Under the pieces are notes generated by a model. That model saw only the letters and a program-made list of their open reading frames with translations. It made no database searches and was not told where the DNA came from. The position numbers were made by a program, and so were the translations under genes. Source: Mycolicibacterium tokaiense (GTDB lineage Bacteria; Actinomycetota; Actinomycetes; Mycobacteriales; Mycobacteriaceae). From it: a stretch of DNA of 64,000 nt. The stretch lies in the NCBI RefSeq assembly GCF_010725885.1, contig NZ_AP022600.1, forward strand, positions 2,542,001 to 2,606,000. The letters run 5' to 3'. How positions within the stretch are numbered: position 1 is the stretch's first letter; each line of letters starts with the position of its first letter. Shown here in pieces: positions 9,188-17,156 of this stretch.

Positions 9188-9550
9188 CTACCGCCCCATG
9201 ACGGAGCCGAACTGCGGGCAGTACACCGCAGCGGAGGCCCGCATCACCTGAACGGCCTGGCCCTTCTGGAGCCCGCCGTTGGTCAGGGTTGTCACCACGC
9301 CGCGGACCACCGGCACCGGGTTGGGGCCGCCGGCACCGTTCTCGGCGAGCAGTCGGCAGATGTGGTTGCCCAGCAGGGCCGCCTGCTCGGGGTTCTCGTG
9401 CGGGATGTCGAGCTGGGTGAGGATGTTGGCGAACTGTTCGTCCTGCTGCGGGGTGGCCCCCGCGGCTCCGGTGCCCGTCGCCAGTGCACCGCCGAGCGCG
9501 GCTGCGGCGAACACCGAGGCTGCGATGCGGGTGGTCAGGCGGCTGGACAT
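9188..9550 (-). CDS. Secreted DUF732 protein
   Basis: A 120-residue mycobacterial DUF732 protein. A signal peptide (about 1-32, TRIAASVFAAAALGGALA) is followed by a small domain with two conserved cysteines (GNHICRLL and VYCPQF), likely one disulphide. ATG 9550 has CCGAGGAG upstream. DUF732 proteins are short exported proteins; some homologues resemble haemophore-like folds, but no function is assigned here. The stop codon abuts the presumed start of the DNA methyltransferase, and the gene is divergent from the hydrolase gene. Confidence 0.85.
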   Translation of the reverse strand: MSSRLTTRIAASVFAAAALGGALATGTGAAGATPQQDEQFANILTQLDIPHENPEQAALLGNHICRLLAENGAGGPNPVPVVRGVVTTLTNGGLQKGQAVQVMRASAAVYCPQFGSVMGR

Positions 9551-9667
9551 CGGGGCTCCTCGGTCGTCGACGGCAGACTGCCCATGACCATAGCGGCCCG
9601 GACAAGGTCCTTCGCGTTGAGTATCGCCACGCGTGTGTCCGCTGTTACCGGTGTTTCCTGTGACAAC

Positions 9668-11182
9668 ATGACCCGCATGTCGCGCTGGTCGGGGGTTCGG
9701 GCACTGTCGGTGATGGCGGGGGCGTGGGCGGTGGTGTTGCCCATGGCGGGGGCCGGTCCCGCCGGTGCTGCGCCGCAGACGGCACTGCAGTGGGGCTCCT
9801 GCGAGCAGTGGTTTGACACCGCGGAGGTGCCCACCGCCGAGTGCACCACGGTGGCGGTGCCGGTCGATTATGCGAACGCGCAAGGCCCTCAGGCGAATCT
9901 GGCGGTCCTGCGGATCCCGGCCTCCGGTGACCGGATCGGCACCCTGATCTCGAACCCGGGCGGCCCCGGGATCTCGGCGGTGGACGTGATGACCCGGTTC
10001 GGGCCCATCCTGGCCGAGACCGCGATGGGCGAGCGCTTCGACCTGGTGGCCATCGACCCTCGGGGCGTCGGGTTCTCCACCCCGGAACTGCGGTGTGAGA
10101 CCGACGCGGAGCGCGACGAGGACCGGCGTGACCCGAACGTTGACTTCAGCCCCGCCGGCGTGGCCGCCATGGAGCAGGAGAGCCGCGAGGACGCCCAGCG
10201 CTGTCTGGATCGCATGGGCGCGCCGTTCCTGGCGAACATGACCACCGAGATCACCGCGCGGGATATGGACGCTGTGCGAGCGGCCCTGGGCGAGGAGCAG
10301 ATCAACTTCCTCGGCTACTCCTACGGCACCCGGCTGGGCACGTCCTACGCCGACCAGTTCCCGGACCGGGTGCGCGCGATGATGCTCGACGGCGTCGTTG
10401 ACCAGAGCGAGACCTCCACCCAGGAGATACTGACCTCCGCAGCCGGATTCCAGCAGGCCTTCGACGCCTACGCCGCCGACTGCACTCTGGACGCAGACTG
10501 TCCGCTGGGAACCGACCCCGCGGACACCATCGCACGCTTCCACGAGTTGGTGGATCCGCTGGTCGCCCACCCCGCGCCGACCGCCGACCCGCGTGGGCTC
10601 AGTTACCAGGACGCGCTGACGGCGACCGACTCGGCGATGTACAGCGACGAAGACTGGCCGGCGCTGACCGAGGGGCTGGCGGCCCTGCGGGACGGGACGG
10701 AGGCCGACGCGCTGCTCGAGCTCGCCGACAGTTACTACGACCGCACACCGGACGGGCGCTACCCGAATGTGGAGGACGTGTTGCAGGCGGTGCACTGCGT
10801 CGACGAGACCTATTCGCCGGACCCCGCGGTGTGGGTGGAGGCCGATCGACAGCGGCGCGAGCTCGCACCGTACGAGAGCTACGGGCCCTTCACCGGATTC
10901 GCGCCGCGGCCGCAGTGTGTGTTCTGGCCGGTGCCCTCGGCCGGTGATGCCAAGCCGGCGACCTCGCCCGGCCCGGGCAAGGTGGTGGTGGTGTCCACCA
11001 CCGGCGATCCCGCCACGCCGTACCAGAGCGGGGTGGACGTGGCCGCCGCACTCGGCGCGCCGCTGATCACCTACGAAGGCGAGCAGCACACCGTGGCGTT
11101 CACCGGCGTGGAATGCATCGACCAACCGTTGATCGACTTCTTCGTCGACCGGGTGCAGCCGCCGGCCGATCTGCGCTGCTGA
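9668..11182 (+). CDS. Secreted alpha/beta hydrolase with TAP-like C-terminus
   Basis: A 504-residue exported hydrolase of the tripeptidyl-aminopeptidase/SlpD type. A signal sequence at about 10-37 (SGVRALSVMAGAWAVVLP, AGA|AP) is followed by the alpha/beta fold with oxyanion region SNPGGPG and nucleophile elbow GYSYGTRLG (Ser near 218). The TAP-like C-terminal domain supplies the Asp (STTGDPATP, near 446) and His (EQHTVAF, near 473). Six or more cysteines suggest disulphides. ATG 9677 is an alternative start. The stop codon at 11180-11182 touches the element's left att repeat, so before insertion the tRNA-Lys gene ended right here. Confidence 0.9.
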   Translation: MTRMSRWSGVRALSVMAGAWAVVLPMAGAGPAGAAPQTALQWGSCEQWFDTAEVPTAECTTVAVPVDYANAQGPQANLAVLRIPASGDRIGTLISNPGGPGISAVDVMTRFGPILAETAMGERFDLVAIDPRGVGFSTPELRCETDAERDEDRRDPNVDFSPAGVAAMEQESREDAQRCLDRMGAPFLANMTTEITARDMDAVRAALGEEQINFLGYSYGTRLGTSYADQFPDRVRAMMLDGVVDQSETSTQEILTSAAGFQQAFDAYAADCTLDADCPLGTDPADTIARFHELVDPLVAHPAPTADPRGLSYQDALTATDSAMYSDEDWPALTEGLAALRDGTEADALLELADSYYDRTPDGRYPNVEDVLQAVHCVDETYSPDPAVWVEADRQRRELAPYESYGPFTGFAPRPQCVFWPVPSAGDAKPATSPGPGKVVVVSTTGDPATPYQSGVDVAAALGAPLITYEGEQHTVAFTGVECIDQPLIDFFVDRVQPPADLRC

Positions 11183-11232
11183 GTGCCCCCACCAGGGCTC
11201 GAACCTGGGACCTGCGGATTAAAAGTCCGTAG
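11183..11232 (-). repeat. attL: 3' fragment of tRNA-Lys
   Basis: 50 bp identical to 25214-25263. On the minus strand it covers the anticodon arm through the T arm and 3' end of tRNA-Lys but lacks the 5' half, so it is not a functional tRNA. The identity stops exactly at 11233. Confidence 0.95.
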
Positions 11233-11725
11233 GAGAACCGTCGAAGCGGACGCGGAAACGCGCTTCCAGGATCCAGCAGGGCCGGAAAACCGCATGTCAA
11301 CGCTACTTTACGGTTCAAAGAAAGGGCCATGCAGCCCCTGCTGGAACGTTGCCGCAGGCAGTCGGACCGAAGCCGCACTGCTGGCACGCTGCTGGCACGC
11401 TCGTTTAACCGCCCCGCCTCTGATGTCGCGCTTCCGCCATACCATAAATCTGAGGCGGACTATGTGATGCAACTCACAGTTGTGTAAGCAGCAAAATTAG
11501 ACAGGCTAAGTCAGGCACCTTTCTGCCGCCTCTGGACTCGTGTCAAATAACCATCACCGCAGGTCAAGGTCCCAATTCTTAGCGGAAATGGGTAAGAAAA
11601 AAGTCCCAGCAAACAGTGCGAGTCGCTCGTGCAGGCATGACCGGGTGACAGCAACCAGTACCAGCCGTAATCTCTTCAGCGAGGCCTCAACTCACTTCCA
11701 AGATCGACGGAAAGAGCTGAGGGGC
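11233..11725. other. Left-end non-coding region of the element
   Basis: Between attL and the first confident gene I see no convincing protein. It carries the tandem arm-type repeat at 11378-11399, an imperfect third copy at 11338-11348 (CTGCTGGAACG), and A/T-rich stretches around 11465-11600. An open frame runs from 11540 into the first gene, but its first 62 residues are low-complexity and lack a good ribosome-binding site. Confidence 0.5.
11378..11399 (+). repeat. Left arm-type integrase site pair (predicted)
   Basis: Two perfect tandem copies of the 11-mer CTGCTGGCACG (11378-11388, 11389-11399), one helical turn apart and 145 bp inside attL. The core GCTGGCACG differs by one base from the GCTGTCACG pair at the other end (25122-25142). 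Paired direct repeats flanking the core are typical arm-type binding sites of tyrosine integrases. Confidence 0.6.
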
Positions 11726-12337
11726 ATGACAATTCAAGAGGACGCCCGGGTATTCGGGCAGCATTTCGAGGTCGGCTGGCAACTGGGGTTGCTTGTCGCC
11801 CGCAGTGTTCACAAACGGGCGCAGGCCGGTAGGCCGTCAAAAACCGAACCGGTTCGCAATAAGGTCTCCTGTGCGCAGTTCGCAAAACTAGCCGGAGTGT
11901 CTACGCGAACCGTCCAGTTGGTTTATGACACATGGCAATTAGCAGCTGAAGAGCACCACTGCACGCCAGCAGAGCAGCTGATACCTGGCATGGACGATCC
12001 CAGACTGTCGGGTATCGACTTAGCTGACCAGGAACACCGCGAGATGTGGCGGAAGTTCTACCGACAGGTCAGGGAACGACAACCACGAACCAGCGGGAAA
12101 CGGACTCACCGCGGAGGAAGTACGTCTCGCGGTGCCAAGCAACCTGGTGGCAACGCTGAGAGCGAATCATTCTCTGCACCAGAAGACCACCCTCTGTACG
12201 GACTGCTGATCGCGATCAACCGCCTCGCCGATGAGTTGAGACGTCATAGCCCGTCGGCGTCGGTTCTGGAGGCTGCCGGGAAGGTTGCGTCAAAGCAACA
12301 CAGGGCCGCACTGCGCCGCGCTACGGGTGCGCTGTAG
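11726..12337 (+). CDS. HTH DNA-binding protein, candidate element regulator
   Basis: A 203-residue basic protein. A helix-turn-helix is visible in SCAQFAKLAGVSTRTVQLVYDTW (about 50-72), reminiscent of ParB/KorB-like or phage regulator HTHs. The middle is rich in Arg/Gly/Ser and the C-terminus is helical (LLIAINRLADELRRH). ATG 11726 was chosen for the GAGGGG just upstream; the frame is open back to 11540. It is the first gene inside attL and is followed by the gene at 12420 on the same strand. I cannot name a family; repressor or partition-like function are both possible. Confidence 0.6.
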   Translation: MTIQEDARVFGQHFEVGWQLGLLVARSVHKRAQAGRPSKTEPVRNKVSCAQFAKLAGVSTRTVQLVYDTWQLAAEEHHCTPAEQLIPGMDDPRLSGIDLADQEHREMWRKFYRQVRERQPRTSGKRTHRGGSTSRGAKQPGGNAESESFSAPEDHPLYGLLIAINRLADELRRHSPSASVLEAAGKVASKQHRAALRRATGAL

Positions 12338-12419
12338 CGGCCCAGATGAGACTTCGCCGACGTCGCACAAAGGGACGCCGGGGAGAAACGAAGAAGATCA
12401 AATCTGAAAGGAATCAGCT

Positions 12420-12872
12420 GTGAGTACCGTCGACGACGATCAACCAATTACGCTGTCGCAGGTCGCTTATTCGCTTGTCTCGATGACCGAACTTCGGCCA
12501 CAAATGGCGGAAAAGTTCGTGCAGGACTGGCTAGCCGATTGGGCGCAACTAGGAGAAGGTCCTTCCAGCGTGGTTGGACAGCTCGATGGCGAGACACTCA
12601 CCCGGCTTACCGTCGGCTACATGTCTCGCTACATCGAGTACCTAACGCCAACACAACAGGTCAGGTTTGTGATGACGAATCTTCCCAACCAGATTGCGAA
12701 AGACAACTTTCAACGGTGTATGGCGCTCTTGATCGAGCGGTGTGCTGACCCCGAGGCAGCTGAAGTGCTGCGGGAGGCGTGTGAGGCAGCGAAGCTCCTA
12801 ACTAGTGACCGTCTCCACTGCGCGGTCGTGCACGCGGGAGGGCTTGATTTCGCGGAGGCCACTGATTCCTGA
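12420..12872 (+). CDS. Hypothetical protein, element-encoded
   Basis: A 150-residue acidic, mostly helical protein starting at GTG 12420 with AAAGGA about 7 nt upstream. No recognised motif, no signal peptide and no membrane segment. Two cysteines (RCMALLIERCAD) sit in a helix. It follows the HTH gene by 82 bp, probably in one transcript, and is convergent with the capsid operon, sharing the hairpin at 12931-12974. Confidence 0.65.
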   Translation: MSTVDDDQPITLSQVAYSLVSMTELRPQMAEKFVQDWLADWAQLGEGPSSVVGQLDGETLTRLTVGYMSRYIEYLTPTQQVRFVMTNLPNQIAKDNFQRCMALLIERCADPEAAEVLREACEAAKLLTSDRLHCAVVHAGGLDFAEATDS

Positions 12873-12930
12873 CGGTTCTGATTTGCCTGCGTCTCGTGGC
12901 CCCCCAGCCCCTGCCTACGGGCTAGACAGC

Positions 12931-12974
12931 ACTCAGCCGCCCTGAGCACGTTGGCAGACTTAGGGCGGCTGAGT
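12931..12974. terminator. Hairpin between convergent transcripts
   Basis: A perfect 13-bp G/C-rich inverted repeat (ACTCAGCCGCCCT / AGGGCGGCTGAGT) with an 18-nt loop. It sits between the 3' ends of the 12420 gene and the capsid operon. There is no strong T-tract on either side, so efficiency is uncertain. Confidence 0.55.
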
Positions 12975-13001
12975 CGACGGAGGCACCCACGCGTGGAAAC
13001 T

Positions 13002-13235
13002 TCACACGCGGGGATCACGACTCAGGTTGACTTCGCGAGGTCGCGGATAATCCTCTGTCGCCTCGCGTCCGCGGTAGCGACCGCCCTGTGCAGGTGACGC
13101 TCCACGGACAGAAGGAGGCTCAAGACCTGCGCCCCAGCAGTATTCGCTCGGTTCAGCGTCTAAGTCATCAGAGAGGTTCATTCGTCGCATGTCGTGCTCA
13201 GACATGTGCGACGGGTGTATTCCACTCCTGCGCAT
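13002..13235 (-). CDS. Small hydrophilic protein in the capsid operon
   Basis: A 77-residue charged protein beginning MRRSGIHPSHMSEHDMRR and ending with an Arg/Pro-rich tail. GTCAGGAGGAAATCG directly before ATG 13235 is one of the best ribosome-binding sites in the element, which makes a real gene likely despite the size. It starts 32 bp after the capsid-like gene and ends before the hairpin at 12931-12974, so it is the second and last gene of that operon. No family recognised; a head decoration, scaffold or size-determination role is only conjecture from position. Confidence 0.65.
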   Translation of the reverse strand: MRRSGIHPSHMSEHDMRRMNLSDDLDAEPSEYCWGAGLEPPSVRGASPAQGGRYRGREATEDYPRPREVNLSRDPRV

Positions 13236-13267
13236 CGATTTCCTCCTGACACATTCTGGCGGTCGCG

Positions 13268-14479
13268 TTACGCCGAGATGTCAGCGGCGACAATGGACGG
13301 CGCCGTGTAGGTCGGCTCGTCGGTGAACTGAGTGATCAGAGCAGCACCGCGATGTCGGGTGCCAACACCAAACGTCCTTGTGAAGAAGGAATCCTGGAGC
13401 GGGTAGCCGGGTTGCGCACCGGGAAGCTGGCGGAAACCCTGATATGCCCGATTTGGGTGCTGACGCACACCGACTGCGTTGGAGGAGGAACCGGGGCCGG
13501 CAGTGGCTACCACCGCCATGTAATGCTCTGGAATGAAGTTCGACTCGACAATCCACAGCGGTCCGTATTTACCTACGCTCGGCAGTCCGAAAACCGTTCC
13601 GGGTGGCTGAGTCCCGACAAGCTGGCCACCCGTGGAGATGATGAACGCGGGTTGGTTGGCCGCAGGGATGAAGTCCCACTTCGCGATCTGGGAGTTGTTG
13701 TTCTCAACGCCAGCGTGGAAGCCCTGGATCACCTCTGACTCGGTGGGATGGACAAAGCAGATCAACTGCTCCTGGCTGTCGGTCAAACCATAGCCATGCT
13801 CGCGGATGTGCTTAATCGCCACCTCAAGATCACCGGAGTCGACTGCATCGTTTCCTGAGGTGAGGTAGTGCGTGTGATTGGCGTCGAACGTCTTGCCCAG
13901 AGTAGACGGAGGGGCCAAACCATCTGTGCCATTCCACAATCCGTAGCAGGTGTGCCCCTGTTCGTTCAGTTCGGCTGACGGGTTGAACAGACGGTTGAGG
14001 ATTCGGCGAGTCACGGTGGTGTTGTCGCTGCGCATCGCTTCATCCAGCACCGCGCGGACTTGGCGCGCGTCGGCGTCTCGCAGAAATCGCCAGGTGAACC
14101 GAGCCGCACGATCCCAGTCGAGCATCGTGTAACCAAGCAGTAGATACTCACTAGGCGGACCCATGCTTTCGGGCTCGCCGAACTCGGATGCCAATTCCAG
14201 CTCGGACTCAATCAGGCCCTGCGGAACGGCATCTGCCGGTGATGTGTGCCAGTAGGAGACCAGATCGACAATCTTGGACCGCTCTTGGTTCCATTTGCCA
14301 AGCGCTTCTTGCATCTCCTGCCAAATGACGTTGAGATCTACGTTATCGAGCGTCTGCGTCACCCGAGGCAAGATGTCACCCTCGGTGCTGTAGCCGCCGA
14401 CTTCGCCGCCGAAGGGCGGCAGCATTACTAACTCTTGCAGGGTTGGGACTTCTGGGCGGAGTGTTCTGTGAATGCTCAT
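13268..14479 (-). CDS. Major-capsid-like protein (solo)
   Basis: A 403-residue protein that I read as a phage major capsid (HK97-like group). The C-terminal third is typical: a VGxxxHPNRAYQGFRQLPG loop, a YPLQDSFFTRTFGVGTRH motif, then a hydrophobic strand GAALITQ and a final YTAP. Mid-protein LICFVHPTESEVIQGF and IPAANQPAFI fit P-domain/A-domain strands. No delta/scaffold domain or protease accompanies it, and no portal or terminase gene exists in the element. phiRv1/phiRv2 carry a capsid gene of similar size. The alternative is an encapsulin-type compartment protein. The ribosome-binding site is weak (GAGAAAG), behind a structured leader at 14499-14570. Confidence 0.62.
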   Translation of the reverse strand: MSIHRTLRPEVPTLQELVMLPPFGGEVGGYSTEGDILPRVTQTLDNVDLNVIWQEMQEALGKWNQERSKIVDLVSYWHTSPADAVPQGLIESELELASEFGEPESMGPPSEYLLLGYTMLDWDRAARFTWRFLRDADARQVRAVLDEAMRSDNTTVTRRILNRLFNPSAELNEQGHTCYGLWNGTDGLAPPSTLGKTFDANHTHYLTSGNDAVDSGDLEVAIKHIREHGYGLTDSQEQLICFVHPTESEVIQGFHAGVENNNSQIAKWDFIPAANQPAFIISTGGQLVGTQPPGTVFGLPSVGKYGPLWIVESNFIPEHYMAVVATAGPGSSSNAVGVRQHPNRAYQGFRQLPGAQPGYPLQDSFFTRTFGVGTRHRGAALITQFTDEPTYTAPSIVAADISA

Positions 14480-14498
14480 GTTGCGCTTTCTCGCAATA

Positions 14499-14570
14499 GG
14501 TTCCGGTGGAACCGTCTATGCGAAGGCGGCGAGCTGAAAGGGGTAACTGCAACCGCCTTCGCGACGGCGG
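14499..14570 (-). promoter_or_regulatory. Structured leader of the capsid operon
   Basis: In the transcript leading into the capsid-like gene, 14520-14529 pairs perfectly with 14553-14562 (GCGAAGGCGG/CCGCCTTCGC). The same distal segment can instead pair with 14566-14570 (CCGCC/GGCGG). The two hairpins exclude each other. A third small hairpin (GGTTCC-GGT-GGAACC, 14499-14513) lies just before the ribosome-binding site. This resembles an attenuator or translational switch. On the plus strand the second hairpin is followed by CCTTTT. Confidence 0.4.
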
Positions 14571-14791
14571 CCTTTTCTGGCTGCGCTAGCTCGTGGCGAG
14601 AGCCGACCAGATGCCTCAGGTTCCTTACACGGTGATCCGATGCCCGTGAAAACCGTTATAGCCCAATATTCCCCACCGCGCAGACCTCCTTGACGCACGG
14701 GACACGTCGGCCGAGGTCGGCTACCATCGGTTCCAGCGGGCCGCATATCCCCTACATTTCATAAAGCATTGGCAGAAAGCCGAATACAGCT
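14571..14791. promoter_or_regulatory. Divergent promoter region, capsid operon vs replication genes
   Basis: Non-coding between the capsid leader and the first excisionase-like gene. A TATAAC box on the minus strand (14655-14660) and TTGACG on the plus strand (14690-14695) are possible promoter elements, but neither has a well-spaced partner. The 12-mer GACACGTCGGCC at 14701-14712 recurs at 17157-17168. Confidence 0.4.
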
Positions 14792-14995
14792 ATGACAAGA
14801 ACCTCAACGTTCGCACAGTATCTCGATGTGGATGAAGCGGCCAGGTACCTCAACACCCTTGGCTTCGGAAGCGCAACCGCCGAAACGGTTAAGTACCACG
14901 CCTACGAGACCGGCAAGCTGGATCGCCCGAAGGTTGTTGCTCGCAAGTCTTATTGGAGCCGAGAAGCGCTCAACGCCTTGGTCGAGGCGCTGTGA
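14792..14995 (+). CDS. Excisionase/MerR-like HTH protein
   Basis: A 67-residue protein with the winged-helix layout of excisionases and helix_turn_helix_17 proteins: YLDVDEAARYLN at the start, then a VKYHAYETGKL turn and a KSYWSREALNALVE end. Such proteins bend DNA to direct excision or act as regulators of early genes. It heads the rightward replication operon and overlaps the next gene by GTGA. A second protein of the same type is encoded at 17339, so which one is the true Xis is open. Confidence 0.75.
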   Translation: MTRTSTFAQYLDVDEAARYLNTLGFGSATAETVKYHAYETGKLDRPKVVARKSYWSREALNALVEAL

Positions 14996-15288
14996 GGGTC
15001 GCCAGCGTCACCTATCACGAAGACGGTCAACGCACCGTCGGCGTGATCTGCAACTGCTGCCTGACAACCCACCAGCTTCGATGGCCCAGCGGCTGCACGG
15101 TGCTGCACAGTCAACTGGAGTGCGGCAATACCGCCGTAGTCGACATTCCACTGTGGGCTCGCAATCCCAGACGAGACAGACGAACCCATCGCTTCGATTC
15201 CGCAGGGCCACATGTGGTCAGCGGTGAACAACGGTCCGACCGGGACGACAGCGCCATGCACGAATTTGTGCCCAACTGGGACGAATGA
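14992..15288 (+). CDS. Small cysteine-rich hypothetical protein
   Basis: 98 residues from GTG 14992, overlapping the previous stop codon (GTGA). The centre has VICNCC followed by SGCTVLH and QLECGN, a spacing that could bind one zinc ion. The C-terminal part is hydrophilic. No named family. Its position in a tight row of small genes ahead of the prim-pol suggests an accessory replication or anti-host role, which cannot be decided from the sequence. Confidence 0.6.
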   Translation: MRVASVTYHEDGQRTVGVICNCCLTTHQLRWPSGCTVLHSQLECGNTAVVDIPLWARNPRRDRRTHRFDSAGPHVVSGEQRSDRDDSAMHEFVPNWDE

Positions 15289-15334
15289 GACAGCCACAGG
15301 CCGCAGAGGGCCGACCACCCTTGAGAGGAACCCC

Positions 15335-15880
15335 ATGTACAACGATGATGACACCTGGAATCGCATCGCTGAGGCCAACGCCGCTGCGGGTATCGACACC
15401 GACTGGTCGGTGGCAGAGCGCGACCAGACAGAAGCACTAGCTGATGACCTAAACCGCGAGCTTGAGCGGTTCCCGGTAGTCCACGCTTGGCGCAACAAGA
15501 GTGGCTCTCAACTGCAGTTTTGGTGCCGGTTCTGCAAGAGCCACCATTTCCACGGTCGACACGGTGGCAATCCGGACACCCGAGGTCCGGGCGCGGGCTC
15601 CGTGCTGCCAGTGCGCCTGTGGAAGCGTTACATCAAGAAGTTCGATGACTGCACTTTTCGGTTCGGACGGGGCTTCTGCACGTGTCCCGCAGGCTGCGCC
15701 GACGGTCACCGCGCACCGCATTGCAGTAATCGTCAAGGCGACTACTACACGCGCGGGTACATCCTGCACGAGGTGGAACCCAACGATTACAGAGCAACCT
15801 CCCGGAAGCCACCATCACCTGATTCCGGCAACGATGCCCCATGGAGATTCGGGTCCAACAGCGGGCCTTCGAGTCCGTAG
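15335..15880 (+). CDS. Cys/His-rich zinc-binding protein (hypothetical)
   Basis: 181 residues from ATG 15335, preceded by GAGAGGAACCCC. Two zinc clusters are visible: WCRFCKSHHFHGRHG (about 60-75) and FCTCPAGCADGHRAPHC (about 112-128). The segment between (VRLWKRYIKKF) is basic. Proteins with this GHR-type cysteine/histidine pattern are common next to primases in actinobacteriophages and integrative plasmids. The stop codon abuts the start of the next gene with no gap. Confidence 0.7.
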   Translation: MYNDDDTWNRIAEANAAAGIDTDWSVAERDQTEALADDLNRELERFPVVHAWRNKSGSQLQFWCRFCKSHHFHGRHGGNPDTRGPGAGSVLPVRLWKRYIKKFDDCTFRFGRGFCTCPAGCADGHRAPHCSNRQGDYYTRGYILHEVEPNDYRATSRKPPSPDSGNDAPWRFGSNSGPSSP

Positions 15881-16183
15881 ATGTTCGACACCGAGATTTC
15901 AAACCTGTCGCGGCAAGGGATGACCACCGGCGGCATCGCCCTGCACCTGGGCTTGGAACCACAGTATGTGCGCCAGATGGTCAGCGCCGAGGTCACCGGT
16001 CTAAACGGCAAACCCGTCTACATCGACACCGCAGCGGAACCGCTGCCGAAACTAGCGTCCGCACCGCCACCGCAAAAGCGGCAGCCCACGGCTTCGAGGG
16101 TCAACCGCCGCGCTGCGGCTGAAAAGAGGCGCGCTGCGATTCTGCAGAAGCTGGCCGAACTGAACACCGCGCTGGAGGCTTGA
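15881..16183 (+). CDS. Small HTH/coiled-coil protein
   Basis: A 100-residue protein starting at the base after the previous stop. The first 40 residues (EISNLSRQGMTTGGIALHLGLEPQYVRQMV) read as a helix-turn-helix of the sigma-70 region 4 or resolvase C-terminal kind. A Pro/Ala linker leads to a basic Lys/Arg/Ala helix (EKRRAAILQKLAELNTALEA) that could form a coiled coil. It ends 1 bp before the prim-pol start. Probably a DNA-binding accessory or regulator. Confidence 0.65.
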   Translation: MFDTEISNLSRQGMTTGGIALHLGLEPQYVRQMVSAEVTGLNGKPVYIDTAAEPLPKLASAPPPQKRQPTASRVNRRAAAEKRRAAILQKLAELNTALEA

Positions 16184-16184
16184 C

Positions 16185-17120
16185 GTGGCTGTGGTGTTCC
16201 CTGACGTCACGGACCTGGACGTGCTCGACGCCGCCTGTGCATATGCCAGATCCGGCATTCCGATTGCCCCGTTCGACCCGGCAAAGGGCAAAGGCAAGTC
16301 CTGCTGGAACCTGGTCGGCTACCGGGACATCACCACCGACGTCGCGCAGCTGGCGCGCTGGCGCGCCCAGTTTGGCCCCTTCGAGGCTTTGGCCACGTCC
16401 CCAGGAGCGTTCGGCTGCATCGTCATCGACGTAGACCGCCCGCACGCTACTCCCCAACACTTGCGTGCGCTCCTGGCCTCCGGCGTGTACGTCAACACCC
16501 GACCAGACGAGAGCCCGAACCGCGGTCACTATTGGTTCGTCCTGCCGCGTGGCCTGCAGCTGGGCAATCCGACACTGCCGTTCGGTGAGGTACGCGGGCT
16601 GGGTGGCGGTATCGTGCTGCCTCCGTATGGCAACCGCCGCGTGGTGCGGGCGGGAAAAGTGCCGGCTGCATCCGCTGAGCTGATCGAGTACCTAGGAACA
16701 CATGTAGTTCAGGCAGGGGCCGGGAGGTTGCGCACAAATGTCGGTGACGTGAGTGTGGACCAGTTCTGCCGCACGTATCGAGGTAATGCCCGACCACACA
16801 AGCTGGACGCGCTGCTGTCCATGCATGCGGCTCTTCTGCGGCGGGGCCGCAGTCCACACGACGCCATGCGGGAAGCTCTGAAGGTAGGCATGCAGGAGGC
16901 CCGCATCGGGTATGTGCCCGCTACAGCCGTGATCGTGGTGCTGCGCGATCTGTGGGACCGGGACCGCAAGGAGTTCACCCGCTTGGTGCAGTGGGCAATT
17001 GCAGCAGCCGAATCCGGCGACATTGAAAAGCTGCAGTTAAAGAGCGACCGGTGTCCCGGCACCGACTCCAGGATGTACCGCCTCCCGGCACCAGTTCCTG
17101 GCAGCTCCGTCGAGTTCTAG
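16185..17120 (+). CDS. Bifunctional DNA primase/polymerase (Prim-Pol)
   Basis: A 311-residue AEP-superfamily prim-pol (PF09250 type). The signature appears as YARSGIPIAPFDPAKGKGKSC (about 20-40), the catalytic acidic motif CIVIDVDRP (about 77-85) and the histidine strand RGHYWFVLPRG (about 114-124), with GLGGGIVLPPY after it. The C-terminal third is a helical PriCT-like region (ARPHKLDALLSMHAALL). It makes primers and may extend them at the element's origin. GTG 16185 follows the previous gene by 1 bp. Together with the helicase at 17737 it forms a split version of P4-type primase-helicase. Confidence 0.85.
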   Translation: MAVVFPDVTDLDVLDAACAYARSGIPIAPFDPAKGKGKSCWNLVGYRDITTDVAQLARWRAQFGPFEALATSPGAFGCIVIDVDRPHATPQHLRALLASGVYVNTRPDESPNRGHYWFVLPRGLQLGNPTLPFGEVRGLGGGIVLPPYGNRRVVRAGKVPAASAELIEYLGTHVVQAGAGRLRTNVGDVSVDQFCRTYRGNARPHKLDALLSMHAALLRRGRSPHDAMREALKVGMQEARIGYVPATAVIVVLRDLWDRDRKEFTRLVQWAIAAAESGDIEKLQLKSDRCPGTDSRMYRLPAPVPGSSVEF

Positions 17121-17156
17121 CGTCTCCAGATAGCCCAACCCCGTACAAAAATCTTT

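Noticed and set aside
9183..9605. N-terminal extension of the DNA methyltransferase to the ATG at 9605
   Set aside because: The first 140 residues would be an arginine/proline-rich out-of-frame reading of the DUF732 gene, with no resemblance to methyltransferases.
9188..11125. Long open frame on the minus strand opposite the secreted hydrolase gene
   Set aside because: It is the antisense shadow of a high-GC gene: His/Arg/Gly-rich, no domain. The real minus-strand gene is only the 120-residue DUF732 protein at its end.
11183..11232. A second tRNA-Lys gene at the left end
   Set aside because: Only the 3' 50 bases are present. Acceptor 5' strand and D arm are missing, so it is the att duplicate and not a tRNA.
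12710..13018. 102-codon minus-strand frame downstream of the capsid operon
   Set aside because: It lies antisense to the 12420 gene, crosses the hairpin and is Ser/Arg-rich with no ribosome-binding site. The 77-residue gene at 13002-13235 is the better call.
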